DNA of 33,458 bases from Verrucomicrobiota bacterium (GTDB lineage Bacteria; Verrucomicrobiota; Verrucomicrobiia; Chthoniobacterales; UBA10450). The stretch spans positions 1 through 33,458 of the forward strand of contig QHRO01000220.1 of NCBI GenBank assembly GCA_003220155.1. The letters run 5' to 3'. The notes under the pieces were generated by a model. That model saw nothing but the letters and a program-made list of their open reading frames with translations, was not told where the DNA came from and did not search any database. The position numbers were made by a program, and so were the translations under genes. Position 1 is the stretch's first letter. The number at the start of each line of letters is the position of its first letter. Positions 24,138-30,355 of the stretch are shown piece by piece.

Positions 24138-24549
24138 TCTTCGGCACTCTTCCAAGGATCGTAGGTGCCGATGGTCCAAAGATGGCCTTCAAGATCGCGA
24201 CAGGAAAAACTACGCCCACATACTCTTCATCCCTGACTGGAATTAAGATTTCGGCGCCGGCGTTTTTTGCTCGTTCGTAAATAACATCGGCATCGGGCAC
24301 GACTAGGTAAACAGATTGCGTTGCCGCTTCGCCGATTTCGTCCGGCTGTTTGATAAAGCGTCCCTACTGGTTGTCACGCACAGATCCGAGCATCATCATT
24401 CCATCGCCAAAGCTCAATTGAGCGTGAGCGATGCCGCTGCTGGCATCAGACACGACAAGATTTTTCCGGAGTCCGAAAACGCGGCCAAGCCATTCAATTG
24501 CCGCCGGCGCATTCCGATAGCGAAGGCTGGGCATAACCGTAGCCGGCAT
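24134..24549 (-). pseudogene. VOC/glyoxalase-superfamily protein, nonsense and frameshift
   Basis: Frame 1 from the ATG at 24549 reads MPATVMPSLRYRNAPAAIEWLGRVFG and HAQLSFGDGMMMLGSVRDNQ, then meets an in-frame TAG at 24364-24366, where relatives usually carry an aromatic residue. Past the stop the same frame continues GRFIKQPDEIGEAATQSVYLVVPDADVIYERAKNAGAEIL, then loses homology after DEEY. One base is missing near 24218-24220: adding it restores GGRSFSCRDLEGHLWTIGTYDPWKSAED and a stop at 24134. Two independent lesions in about 416 bp mark a decayed gene of the PhnB/glyoxalase type (about 138 codons originally). Sequencing error cannot be fully excluded, but it would need to strike twice. 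Confidence 0.85.
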
Positions 24550-24600
24550 TGATATGAGGGTACACGCCTTCGTCTCCGGCTCAATCGCGAGGGAACTGGC

Positions 24601-25191
24601 TTATTCCCTAACGATTACAGGCGTATCGTCGGGGGTGTTCTCGAAAAAATGCCGCGCCATTCGCGCCGGCAAGCGGATGCAGCCATGCGAAGCGCGAAAT
24701 CTCGGAACATAGCCTGCGTGCATTCCATAGCCGCCGTTGAATCGCATGAAGTAAGGCATCCGGGCGCCATCGAAATGAGTATCTGCGGGTTGTGCGTCTT
24801 TGCGCACATCAATGTTGGCTTTGACCACTTGGCCCCAGTCATTGACATAGTCGCCAAATTCACTCGAGACATGGGTCTTGTCCTTTTCGATTACATGATA
24901 ACGACCCGGCGGCGTGTCGAAGCCTCGCTTTCCAGTTGAAACCGTGCTTTCCCCAACCAGCCTGCGGCCCTTGTAAAAGTAGGCACGTTGTTCGTGGACG
25001 TGGACGACGATCTTGGCCGGGCCAGGAAAATGACCGCCGTGCCAGTAGCCTTCGGACGTAGCGGCACCGGGAAAAAAATCGGGCAGCCTTTGCGCGCCGG
25101 CAGTGAGCTCCTGCTGAAAATCTGCGCAGCCGCCGAAGATAATTACGGAGCCAATCGCGGCAAAGATTGGGGTGATCTTCGGGACCTTCAT
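24601..25191 (-). CDS. L,D-transpeptidase lipoprotein (YkuD domain)
   Basis: 196 residues from the ATG at 25191, which gives a lipoprotein signal MKVPKITPIFAAIGSVIIFGGC with a lipobox FGGC; an upstream in-frame start at 25242 would bury the signal. Mature part carries a YkuD catalytic domain (about 70-195), including KIVVHVHEQRAYFYKGRRL, STGKRGFDTPPGRYHV and the active-site block HAGYVPRFRASHGCIRLP, with nucleophile Cys and the upstream His. It makes 3-3 cross-links in peptidoglycan or attaches proteins to it, acting in the periplasm from a membrane anchor. It is divergent from the dioxygenase gene (194 bp) and lies upstream of the VOC pseudogene on the same strand. Confidence 0.93.
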   Translation of the reverse strand: MKVPKITPIFAAIGSVIIFGGCADFQQELTAGAQRLPDFFPGAATSEGYWHGGHFPGPAKIVVHVHEQRAYFYKGRRLVGESTVSTGKRGFDTPPGRYHVIEKDKTHVSSEFGDYVNDWGQVVKANIDVRKDAQPADTHFDGARMPYFMRFNGGYGMHAGYVPRFRASHGCIRLPARMARHFFENTPDDTPVIVRE

Positions 25192-25385
25192 CCGGCGGCG
25201 GACGCTAGTCGTATCATGAGAGAGTGCAACGGGAAGCGGCATTGGTGAAATTACGGGAAATCGGTGGATTCAAACGAAGCAATCTCGATGCCGTTGCCGA
25301 GCTTGCCAGAGGACGACCGCTTTCTTCCATGCTTGGGCGATTCTTCCGGGTTTGACGCTGCGCGCGGGTGGAATACGCTCGGTTG

Positions 25386-25967
25386 ATGGCCACGATTACT
25401 GAGCAGGCAACATCATCGTCTGTTGGCAAGAACGCGCCCGCCGTGCAGCCGCCGATCAACCTCGAGCAGTGGATCGAACGGAATCGTGAAAAGTTTAGGC
25501 CGCCGGTGAGCAATCGTTACCTCTATGATGGGCGCGATTTTTTTGTGATGGTGATCAAGGGTCCGAATGCCCGGAATGATTTTCACCTGGTCGATTCGGA
25601 AGAATATTTTTACCAGCTCAAGGGGGACATCAAAGTGCGTATTCGCGAAGGCGATCGCATCATCGATCATCTCGTGCGTGAAGGAGAGACGTTCTTCATT
25701 CCGCCCAACGTCCCGCATGCACCGGTGCGGCCGCCGGACACCTTGGGGGTGGTAGTCGAGCGTCGCCGGCCGCCGGGTGAGCACGAGCACGTCATTTTTT
25801 ACTGCGACAATTGCGGGGCGTTAGTGGAGGACATCGATTTCGACTGCGGCGACATTGTTGAACACTTCAGTCAGGCGATGCTCGATTTTTGGAACGATGA
25901 TGCTCGGCGCACCTGTAAAAGGTGCGGCCAAAAAGTCCCGCAGCCCGAACCAGTAAAACCGTTCTAA
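25386..25967 (+). CDS. nbaC: 3-hydroxyanthranilate 3,4-dioxygenase
   Basis: Opens the ring of 3-hydroxyanthranilate to 2-amino-3-carboxymuconate semialdehyde in tryptophan breakdown (the kynurenine pathway). 193 residues from the ATG at 25386. Cupin core with the substrate/iron segment FFVMVIKGPNARNDFHLVDSEEYFYQLKGD and PPNVPHAPVRPPDTLGVVVERRRPPGEHE, holding the His/Glu/His iron ligands. The C-terminus has a rubredoxin-like metal site, CDNCG (about 140-144) and CKRCG (about 180-184), as in bacterial enzymes with the extra Fe centre. Followed after a repeat-rich gap by the ACMS decarboxylase, the next enzyme of the pathway, which supports the assignment. Confidence 0.95.
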   Translation: MATITEQATSSSVGKNAPAVQPPINLEQWIERNREKFRPPVSNRYLYDGRDFFVMVIKGPNARNDFHLVDSEEYFYQLKGDIKVRIREGDRIIDHLVREGETFFIPPNVPHAPVRPPDTLGVVVERRRPPGEHEHVIFYCDNCGALVEDIDFDCGDIVEHFSQAMLDFWNDDARRTCKRCGQKVPQPEPVKPF

Positions 25968-25982
25968 CGAAAACAATTGTAG

Positions 25983-26001
25983 GGCGTTTCTGTCAAACGC
26001 C
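25983..26001. repeat. palindrome GGCGTTT / AAACGCC
   Basis: Perfect 7-bp arms around a CTGTC loop, sitting 15 bp after the dioxygenase stop. A second imperfect GGCGT...ACGGCG element follows (about 26016-26036). Looks like another dispersed palindrome family and may end transcription. Confidence 0.55.
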
Positions 26002-26081
26002 GGTCTAAAGTATATGGCGTCTGACCTAGAACGGCGAAGGCGCCGCCACAATGCAGGTTCATGTCAGCCGAGCGTCCTCCT

Positions 26082-26164
26082 TGTCATTCCGAGCGAAGTC
26101 GAGGAATCTCTAATTTTTAATAGAGAAATAGCAGGAGATGTCTCGACTTTCGCTCGACATGACA
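26082..26164. repeat. TGTCATTCCGAGC-type interspersed element, 83 bp
   Basis: Left end TGTCATTCCGAGCG and right end CGCTCGACATGACA match the ends of the 3003-3065 element; the internal GTCGAGGAATCTC is also shared. The internal part differs in length, as expected for a non-autonomous family. Confidence 0.7.
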
Positions 26165-26187
26165 AAACGGGTACCGACGCCCTCCAA

Positions 26188-26222
26188 ATGAAGATCGACC
26201 TGCACACCAACATTCTTCCACC
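26188..26222 (+). pseudogene. diverged partial duplicate of the decarboxylase 5' end
   Basis: Encodes MKIDLHTNILPP, nearly identical to the true N-terminus MKIDLHTHILPR 121 bp downstream. The DNA differs mostly at synonymous third positions and the second metal-binding His is Asn here. After the match the frame runs into a repeat and stops at 26319. Taken as an old start region left by a repeat-associated rearrangement. Confidence 0.6.
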
Positions 26223-26238
26223 GGGGTGCTTATCGGAA

Positions 26239-26281
26239 CACGGGCCTCTGGCCTGTGCGCCCGACGGGCATGTTGCCCGTC
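26239..26281. repeat. double hairpin repeat between the two start copies
   Basis: CACGGGCC/GGCCTGTG arms with a TCT loop (26239-26257) followed by GACGGGCA/TGCCCGTC with a TGT loop (26263-26281). It lies between the duplicated 5' end and the real decarboxylase start, 27 bp before the ATG. Confidence 0.6.
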
Positions 26282-26308
26282 GATTTCAAGAGAGAGCTAT
26301 AACTGTGC

Positions 26309-27349
26309 ATGAAGATTGACTTGCATACGCACATTTTGCCGCGGGAGTGGCCTGACCTCGACGCCAAATACGGCTATGCGGGATTCGTCCGGCTCGATCA
26401 CTACAAACCATGCTGCGCGCGGATGATGATCGGTGACCGCGTCTTTCGCGAAATCACGGACAACGTTTGGGATCCAAAACGGCGGGTCGAAGAAATGGAT
26501 CGCGAAAAAATTTCTATGCAGGTCCTCTCGACCGTGCCGGTGATGTTCAGTTATTGGGCGAAACCACACGACGCGCTCGATCTTTCACGGCGGCTGAACG
26601 ACCACATCGCGGATGTAGTCCGCGACCACCCGAAACGATTCGCTGGGTTAGCGACTATCCCGCTTCAGGATCCGGATTTGGCGGCTCAAGAGTTGGAACG
26701 TTGCGTCCGCAAGCTGGGATTGCGCGGCGCACAAATCGGCACGCACGTGGACGCAAATCCGCACTCCGGACGCATCGATACTTTGAATCTCGATAATGCG
26801 TCGCTTCAGCCTGTTTGGAGCGCGGCGGAACAACTCAACGCTGCCATCTTCGTTCATCCCTGGGACATGCTCGGCAAGGAACGCATGCCAAAATATTGGT
26901 TGCCGTGGCTCGTCGGAATGCCAGCTGAAACGTCACTCGCGATTTGTTCGATGATTTTCGGCGGCGTTCTCGAACGCTTCCCAAAGCTGCGCGTAGCTTT
27001 CGCCCACGGCGGTGGCGCGTTTCCATTTACCATCGGACGAATTGAACACGCCTTCCACGTGCGTCCCGACTTATATGACACCGATAACCTCGCGACCCCC
27101 CGCAGCTATCTCGCGCATGGTCACACCCCGGCGCGATTCTACGTTGATTCACTCGTGCACGATAAAGAAGCCTTGAAGCTTTTGCTTAAGCTATTCGGCG
27201 TAGCGCGCGTCGCCCTGGGCTCCGACTACCCGTTCCCGTTAGGCGAAGCTCATCCGGGCAAAGTCATCCAATCGCTGAAACTCACGGCGAAAGAAAAGAC
27301 ACGATTATTTTCCGGTAATGCCTGCGATTTCCTGGGCATTAATCCGTGA
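26309..27349 (+). CDS. nbaD: 2-amino-3-carboxymuconate-6-semialdehyde decarboxylase-type amidohydrolase
   Basis: 346 residues of the ACMSD branch of the metal-dependent amidohydrolases. Decarboxylates 2-amino-3-carboxymuconate semialdehyde, drawing the pathway toward the glutaryl-CoA route instead of quinolinate/NAD. Metal ligands His6 and His8 in KIDLHTH, a middle His in IFVHPWDM, a later His in AFAHGGG and an Asp in LGSDYPFPLGE are all present. Typical ACMSD segments are WDPKRRVEEMDREKISMQVLSTVPVM and LNDHIADVVRDHPKRFAGLATIPLQ. Its upstream neighbour makes its substrate. The start ATG is the second of two similar start regions; only this copy is followed by the conserved frame. Confidence 0.93.
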   Translation: MKIDLHTHILPREWPDLDAKYGYAGFVRLDHYKPCCARMMIGDRVFREITDNVWDPKRRVEEMDREKISMQVLSTVPVMFSYWAKPHDALDLSRRLNDHIADVVRDHPKRFAGLATIPLQDPDLAAQELERCVRKLGLRGAQIGTHVDANPHSGRIDTLNLDNASLQPVWSAAEQLNAAIFVHPWDMLGKERMPKYWLPWLVGMPAETSLAICSMIFGGVLERFPKLRVAFAHGGGAFPFTIGRIEHAFHVRPDLYDTDNLATPRSYLAHGHTPARFYVDSLVHDKEALKLLLKLFGVARVALGSDYPFPLGEAHPGKVIQSLKLTAKEKTRLFSGNACDFLGINP

Positions 27350-27387
27350 TCGAAGCCTAGCGGTTTCTTCTTTGGAAAAATCACCGG

Positions 27388-28014
27388 CTATATATCCGTC
27401 GGGTTCAGGAATTTGAAAGTCACTCCGGCGAGGAAGCCGCCTGCAAGCTCAGCCACGATGTGAATCCAAATGTCCCGGAAGTTGACGAGTTTCATCACTG
27501 CCGCACCGATGGCGACTGCCGGATTGAACGCGCCGCCAGAAATCGATCCGACTGCGAATATGCCGGCCAGGACCGTGAAACCGATCGCCAGGCCGTAAAA
27601 GCTGTTGTCCAGAGTGCCTTTCGCGGTCGCGCAATTCACAACGACGTATGCGAGCGCGAAAGTAAAGAGAAACTCGGCGACGAACGCGGCGGGGACATTC
27701 GTAATTTCCATCGGCGCCCCGCTTTTTCCAACGAGAAACATGGCGACGAGCGCTGCGGCAATACCGGCAGCGATTTGAGCCAGCCAGTATGGAACAACGT
27801 CTTTCATCAGCAATTTTCCACGGATGAAAACGGCGAACGTGACTGCCGGATTGAAGTGCCCGCCCGAAATGTGACCGCCGGCGAAGATCATGACCATGAG
27901 CACTGCGCCAATGGCGAGCGCAGGGATGACACCTGCCGGGGCGGGGATAACAGTGCAGCCGACGGTAAGGACGAGGAAGAAGGTGCCAATAAATTCCGCA
28001 ATATATTTTCTCAT
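27388..28014 (-). CDS. MIP-family channel (aquaporin-like), atypical filter
   Basis: 208 residues, six membrane helices (starting IAEFIGTFFLVLTVGCTV) and two half-helices. NPA motifs are at 55-57 (GGHFNPAV) and 164-166 (GGAFNPAV). Members pass water, glycerol or small solutes down gradients. In AqpZ and GlpF the residue after the second NPA is Arg, the selectivity-filter arginine (NPAR). Here it is Val, so the pore should be less polar and its selectivity cannot be taken as water. It sits convergently between the decarboxylase (38 bp from its stop) and the tryptophan dioxygenase gene, which runs in the same direction as the channel, so it may belong to the same catabolic group. Confidence 0.85.
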   Translation of the reverse strand: MRKYIAEFIGTFFLVLTVGCTVIPAPAGVIPALAIGAVLMVMIFAGGHISGGHFNPAVTFAVFIRGKLLMKDVVPYWLAQIAAGIAAALVAMFLVGKSGAPMEITNVPAAFVAEFLFTFALAYVVVNCATAKGTLDNSFYGLAIGFTVLAGIFAVGSISGGAFNPAVAIGAAVMKLVNFRDIWIHIVAELAGGFLAGVTFKFLNPTDI

Positions 28015-28126
28015 TTTAGTTTCCTGGATAATGAAAGAATGCGTTCAGATTGACTGAGCGAAATTCTGTATCGGAACGGAGCGGAGCGGGGAAGCTATTT
28101 TTCCCGTTCGCAGAATTTTGGGCTTA

Positions 28127-28147
28127 ATTCGGCATTCGACATTCGGG
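28127..28147. repeat. phased heptamer array (ATTCGGC-like)
   Basis: Three 7-bp units: ATTCGGC, ATTCGAC, ATTCGGG. Located in the 166-bp gap upstream of the channel gene and downstream of the tryptophan dioxygenase. Confidence 0.45.
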
Positions 28148-28180
28148 CTTCATTATTCCGCGGCGCGCTAGCGACCGCGG

Positions 28181-28975
28181 TCACATCTTGTGCCTGATGG
28201 CCCACAGATCGTGGAAAATCGGTTTGAACAACGACTCTTTCAGAAATGGCACGCCAGGCGATCCGCCAGTGCCGTGTTTCGCGCCGATCGTTCGCTCGAC
28301 AAGCTTGATGTGTCGATAACGCCACTCCTGCAATCCTTCATCGAAATCGGTCATCAATTCGAAAAGGATAGTGAGTTCGGGTGAGCCTTGGTAAAGCCGA
28401 AGAATTTCTTTCTGCACTTGCTCGTCAGGGCCGTTCGCCTGTAAAAGGTCGCGATTTTTGAGCTCCGCTGGAATCTGGGCGCCGCGAGTCGCGAGGAAAT
28501 CGTAGAAATGGTCGATTACGGTGCGCTCGCCGAGTCGCTGTTGTAAACGATCGTGACCGGGAAAATCTGGGCGAACGTAATTAAGCGTCGAGGCCCGTTT
28601 GTATCCGAGCACAAATTCAATTTCTCGAAACTGGATCGACTGAAACCCCGAGGCGGTTTCGAGCCGGTCGCGAAAGCTGGAGAAGGACGCCGGAGTCATC
28701 GTCTCAAGAATGTCTACCTGTGCAACCAGCGTCTTCATGATGGTCCGAGTGCGCTTGAAGGAATGAATCGCGCCGAAGAGATCGCCTGCGGAAAAATCCT
28801 TCTTAATTTTTTCAAACTCATGCAGTAGCTGCTTGAACCAGAGCTCGTAAGTTTGGTGAATGATGATGAAGAGCATTTCATCATGTTCCGCTGGCGTTGA
28901 GCGCGGTTTCTGAAGAGTCAAGAGCTTCTCCAAGTCCAAATAGTTAGCATACGTGAGCGGAGGCATACCGCTCAT
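28181..28975 (-). CDS. kynA: tryptophan 2,3-dioxygenase
   Basis: Heme enzyme that opens the indole ring of tryptophan to N-formylkynurenine, the entry step of the kynurenine pathway. 264 residues. It has YANYLDLEKLLTLQKPRS, the active-site HDEMLFIIIHQTYELWFKQLLHE with His40, the family block ETMTPASFSSFRDRLETASGFQSIQFREIE and, near the C-terminus, YRHIKLVERTIGAKHGTGGSPG with His222 as heme ligand. Start ATG at 28975; a second ATG three codons on is equally possible. Formamidase, kynurenine monooxygenase and kynureninase are not in the window. An 8-bp repeat array lies immediately upstream, between this gene and the Rieske gene. Confidence 0.96.
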   Translation of the reverse strand: MSGMPPLTYANYLDLEKLLTLQKPRSTPAEHDEMLFIIIHQTYELWFKQLLHEFEKIKKDFSAGDLFGAIHSFKRTRTIMKTLVAQVDILETMTPASFSSFRDRLETASGFQSIQFREIEFVLGYKRASTLNYVRPDFPGHDRLQQRLGERTVIDHFYDFLATRGAQIPAELKNRDLLQANGPDEQVQKEILRLYQGSPELTILFELMTDFDEGLQEWRYRHIKLVERTIGAKHGTGGSPGVPFLKESLFKPIFHDLWAIRHKM

Positions 28976-28981
28976 GCTCGC

Positions 28982-29013
28982 TTCAACGCTTTAACGTTTC
29001 AACGATTTAACGC
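28982..29013. repeat. phased octamer array (TTYAACGN)
   Basis: Four consecutive 8-bp units: TTCAACGC, TTTAACGT, TTCAACGA, TTTAACGC. It begins 6 bp upstream of the tryptophan dioxygenase start codon (minus strand), where the ribosome-binding site or leader should be. The same unit occurs in the 11741-11824 arrays. A second imperfect palindrome, CCGCCTTCGCTAAGGCTCCGGCG, follows at about 29059-29081. Confidence 0.6.
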
Positions 29014-29101
29014 GTGACGCGCCGAAGCCATTCGGCGATTCCTGCTCCTACGAACATCCGCCTTCGCTAAGGCTCCGGCGTGGTAGGCGAGCACGAGGGT
29101 G

Positions 29102-30226
29102 TTAATGCATCATGCTAAGATAATACCTGTCCCACGCCGCAGGAATACTTTCGCGCGAACTATACGGCCCCGGCTCATACACACGCGACGCGATTCCTTG
29201 CTGGCTCAACTCGCAGACGTGCCAATCCTGTGTGTTCGTCATGTTCCAGAATTCGATCGCGTCATCGGGTTTGAAATCGGATCGATTGAACGCGTCCGGA
29301 TGAAATAGCCAATCGCACACAATCAGTGTTCGTTCTGGTGAGTGGGGCCAGAGCTGATGCACCATCACGTATTCGGGATGCAGACTGAGAAGCATGTTCG
29401 GGAAAATCGAATAATAAAAAACCTGCTGAAGATTCTCGATCTTGCCGACGAACGCTGCGCAAGCGTTTCCGCTCATGGTCAGGCTCTTGCCAGGATTGAT
29501 CTTCATAAATCCGCCGAGGAACGGCCCTTCGCGCAGGTCGTTCTCCGCCGAATCGTACGGTGAAACTTTCTGTAATTGCGGATGCACACCCGGGCAGTGG
29601 TAGCACTCCGAATAATTCTCGAACATCAACTTCCAATTGGCTTGCACGTCGTACTCAACCCGTTTCGCCGGGCGCAAGATCGACATATTCCAATGCGAAA
29701 ACTTCCCGTTCAACTCCGCGAACCATTCTTCCAGTGGCATCGCGTTCTCATCGAGATTGATGAAGATGAATCCTTCCCAAAGCGCGAGATTCACCGCGCG
29801 CAAGGAATAATCAGCCTTATCGAACCCCGGCACTTCATCCATGTGCGGCGCGCCGATCAGCCGACCATCGAGCCGGTAGGTCCAGGCGTGATACGGACAC
29901 TGAATCGCGGACGCGTGGCCGCACGCGTCTTCCTTCAAGCGCGTCCCACGATGCCGGCAGACGTTGAAGAATCCGTGAATTCTTCCGTTTTTATCCCTGA
30001 CAACAATTAACGATTCTCTATTAACTTCAGCGACGAAGTAATCTCCGTTGCGGACAATCTGACTCTGATGCCCGACCAATATCCATTGCTTTGAGAAGAG
30101 TTGTTCTTGTTCCTGCCGAAAAATTTCGTCCGAGACAAAGTATTGTTGCGGCAAAGTTTTTGCCGCGGCGGCGAAAGTATCCGCAGTTTTCCTAAAAACG
30201 GCGGGGACTGAAGCAACTTTATTCAT
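29102..30226 (-). CDS. Rieske non-heme iron oxygenase (ring-hydroxylating alpha-subunit type)
   Basis: 374 residues from the ATG at 30226 (MNKVASVPAVF); the frame is open further upstream but without a conserved start. N-terminal Rieske domain with CRHRG (first Cys-x-His) and CPYHAWTY (second Cys-x2-His). The catalytic domain carries the mononuclear iron motif NYSECYHCPGVHP and a distal acidic ligand region. It resembles the GbcA/choline- or carnitine-monooxygenase branch as much as aromatic dioxygenases, so the substrate is open. A quaternary amine, an aromatic acid and a pathway product are all possible. A separate reductase would be required; none is visible here. Lies upstream of kynA on the same strand (126-bp gap). 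Confidence 0.88.
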   Translation of the reverse strand: MNKVASVPAVFRKTADTFAAAAKTLPQQYFVSDEIFRQEQEQLFSKQWILVGHQSQIVRNGDYFVAEVNRESLIVVRDKNGRIHGFFNVCRHRGTRLKEDACGHASAIQCPYHAWTYRLDGRLIGAPHMDEVPGFDKADYSLRAVNLALWEGFIFINLDENAMPLEEWFAELNGKFSHWNMSILRPAKRVEYDVQANWKLMFENYSECYHCPGVHPQLQKVSPYDSAENDLREGPFLGGFMKINPGKSLTMSGNACAAFVGKIENLQQVFYYSIFPNMLLSLHPEYVMVHQLWPHSPERTLIVCDWLFHPDAFNRSDFKPDDAIEFWNMTNTQDWHVCELSQQGIASRVYEPGPYSSRESIPAAWDRYYLSMMH

Positions 30227-30269
30227 CCTTTGCGTGCCATAGTGATTCTTGCTACCTAAGGCGGCTAAA

Positions 30270-30311
30270 ATCCAGCATCCAGCAGGCAACATCGACTATC
30301 AAGTATCGGCC
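30270..30311. repeat. phased heptamer array (ATCCAGC-like)
   Basis: Six 7-bp units: ATCCAGC twice, AGGCAAC, ATCGACT, ATCAAGT, ATCGGCC. Lies upstream of the Rieske gene and downstream of the permease gene. Confidence 0.45.
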
Positions 30312-30355
30312 GTCACGGCGCGAGCCGGATTCCAAACTTGCAATATTCTCGAGGA

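Larger units (their letters stand above)
25968..26308. other. repeat-filled gap between dioxygenase and decarboxylase genes
   Basis: 341 bp without a complete gene. It holds, in order, a GGCGTTT/AAACGCC palindrome (25983-26001), a TGTCATTCC-type element (26082-26164), a second diverged copy of the 5' end of the decarboxylase gene (26188-26222) and a GGGCC/GACGGGCA double hairpin (26239-26281). The two genes on either side would otherwise be neighbours in one pathway operon. Confidence 0.75.

Noticed and set aside
25245-25355. 36-codon frame starting GTG, VKLREIGGFKRSNLDAV..., in the divergent gap before the dioxygenase
   Set aside because: No ribosome-binding site, no family recognised, and it sits where promoters of two divergent genes should be; too short to support alone.
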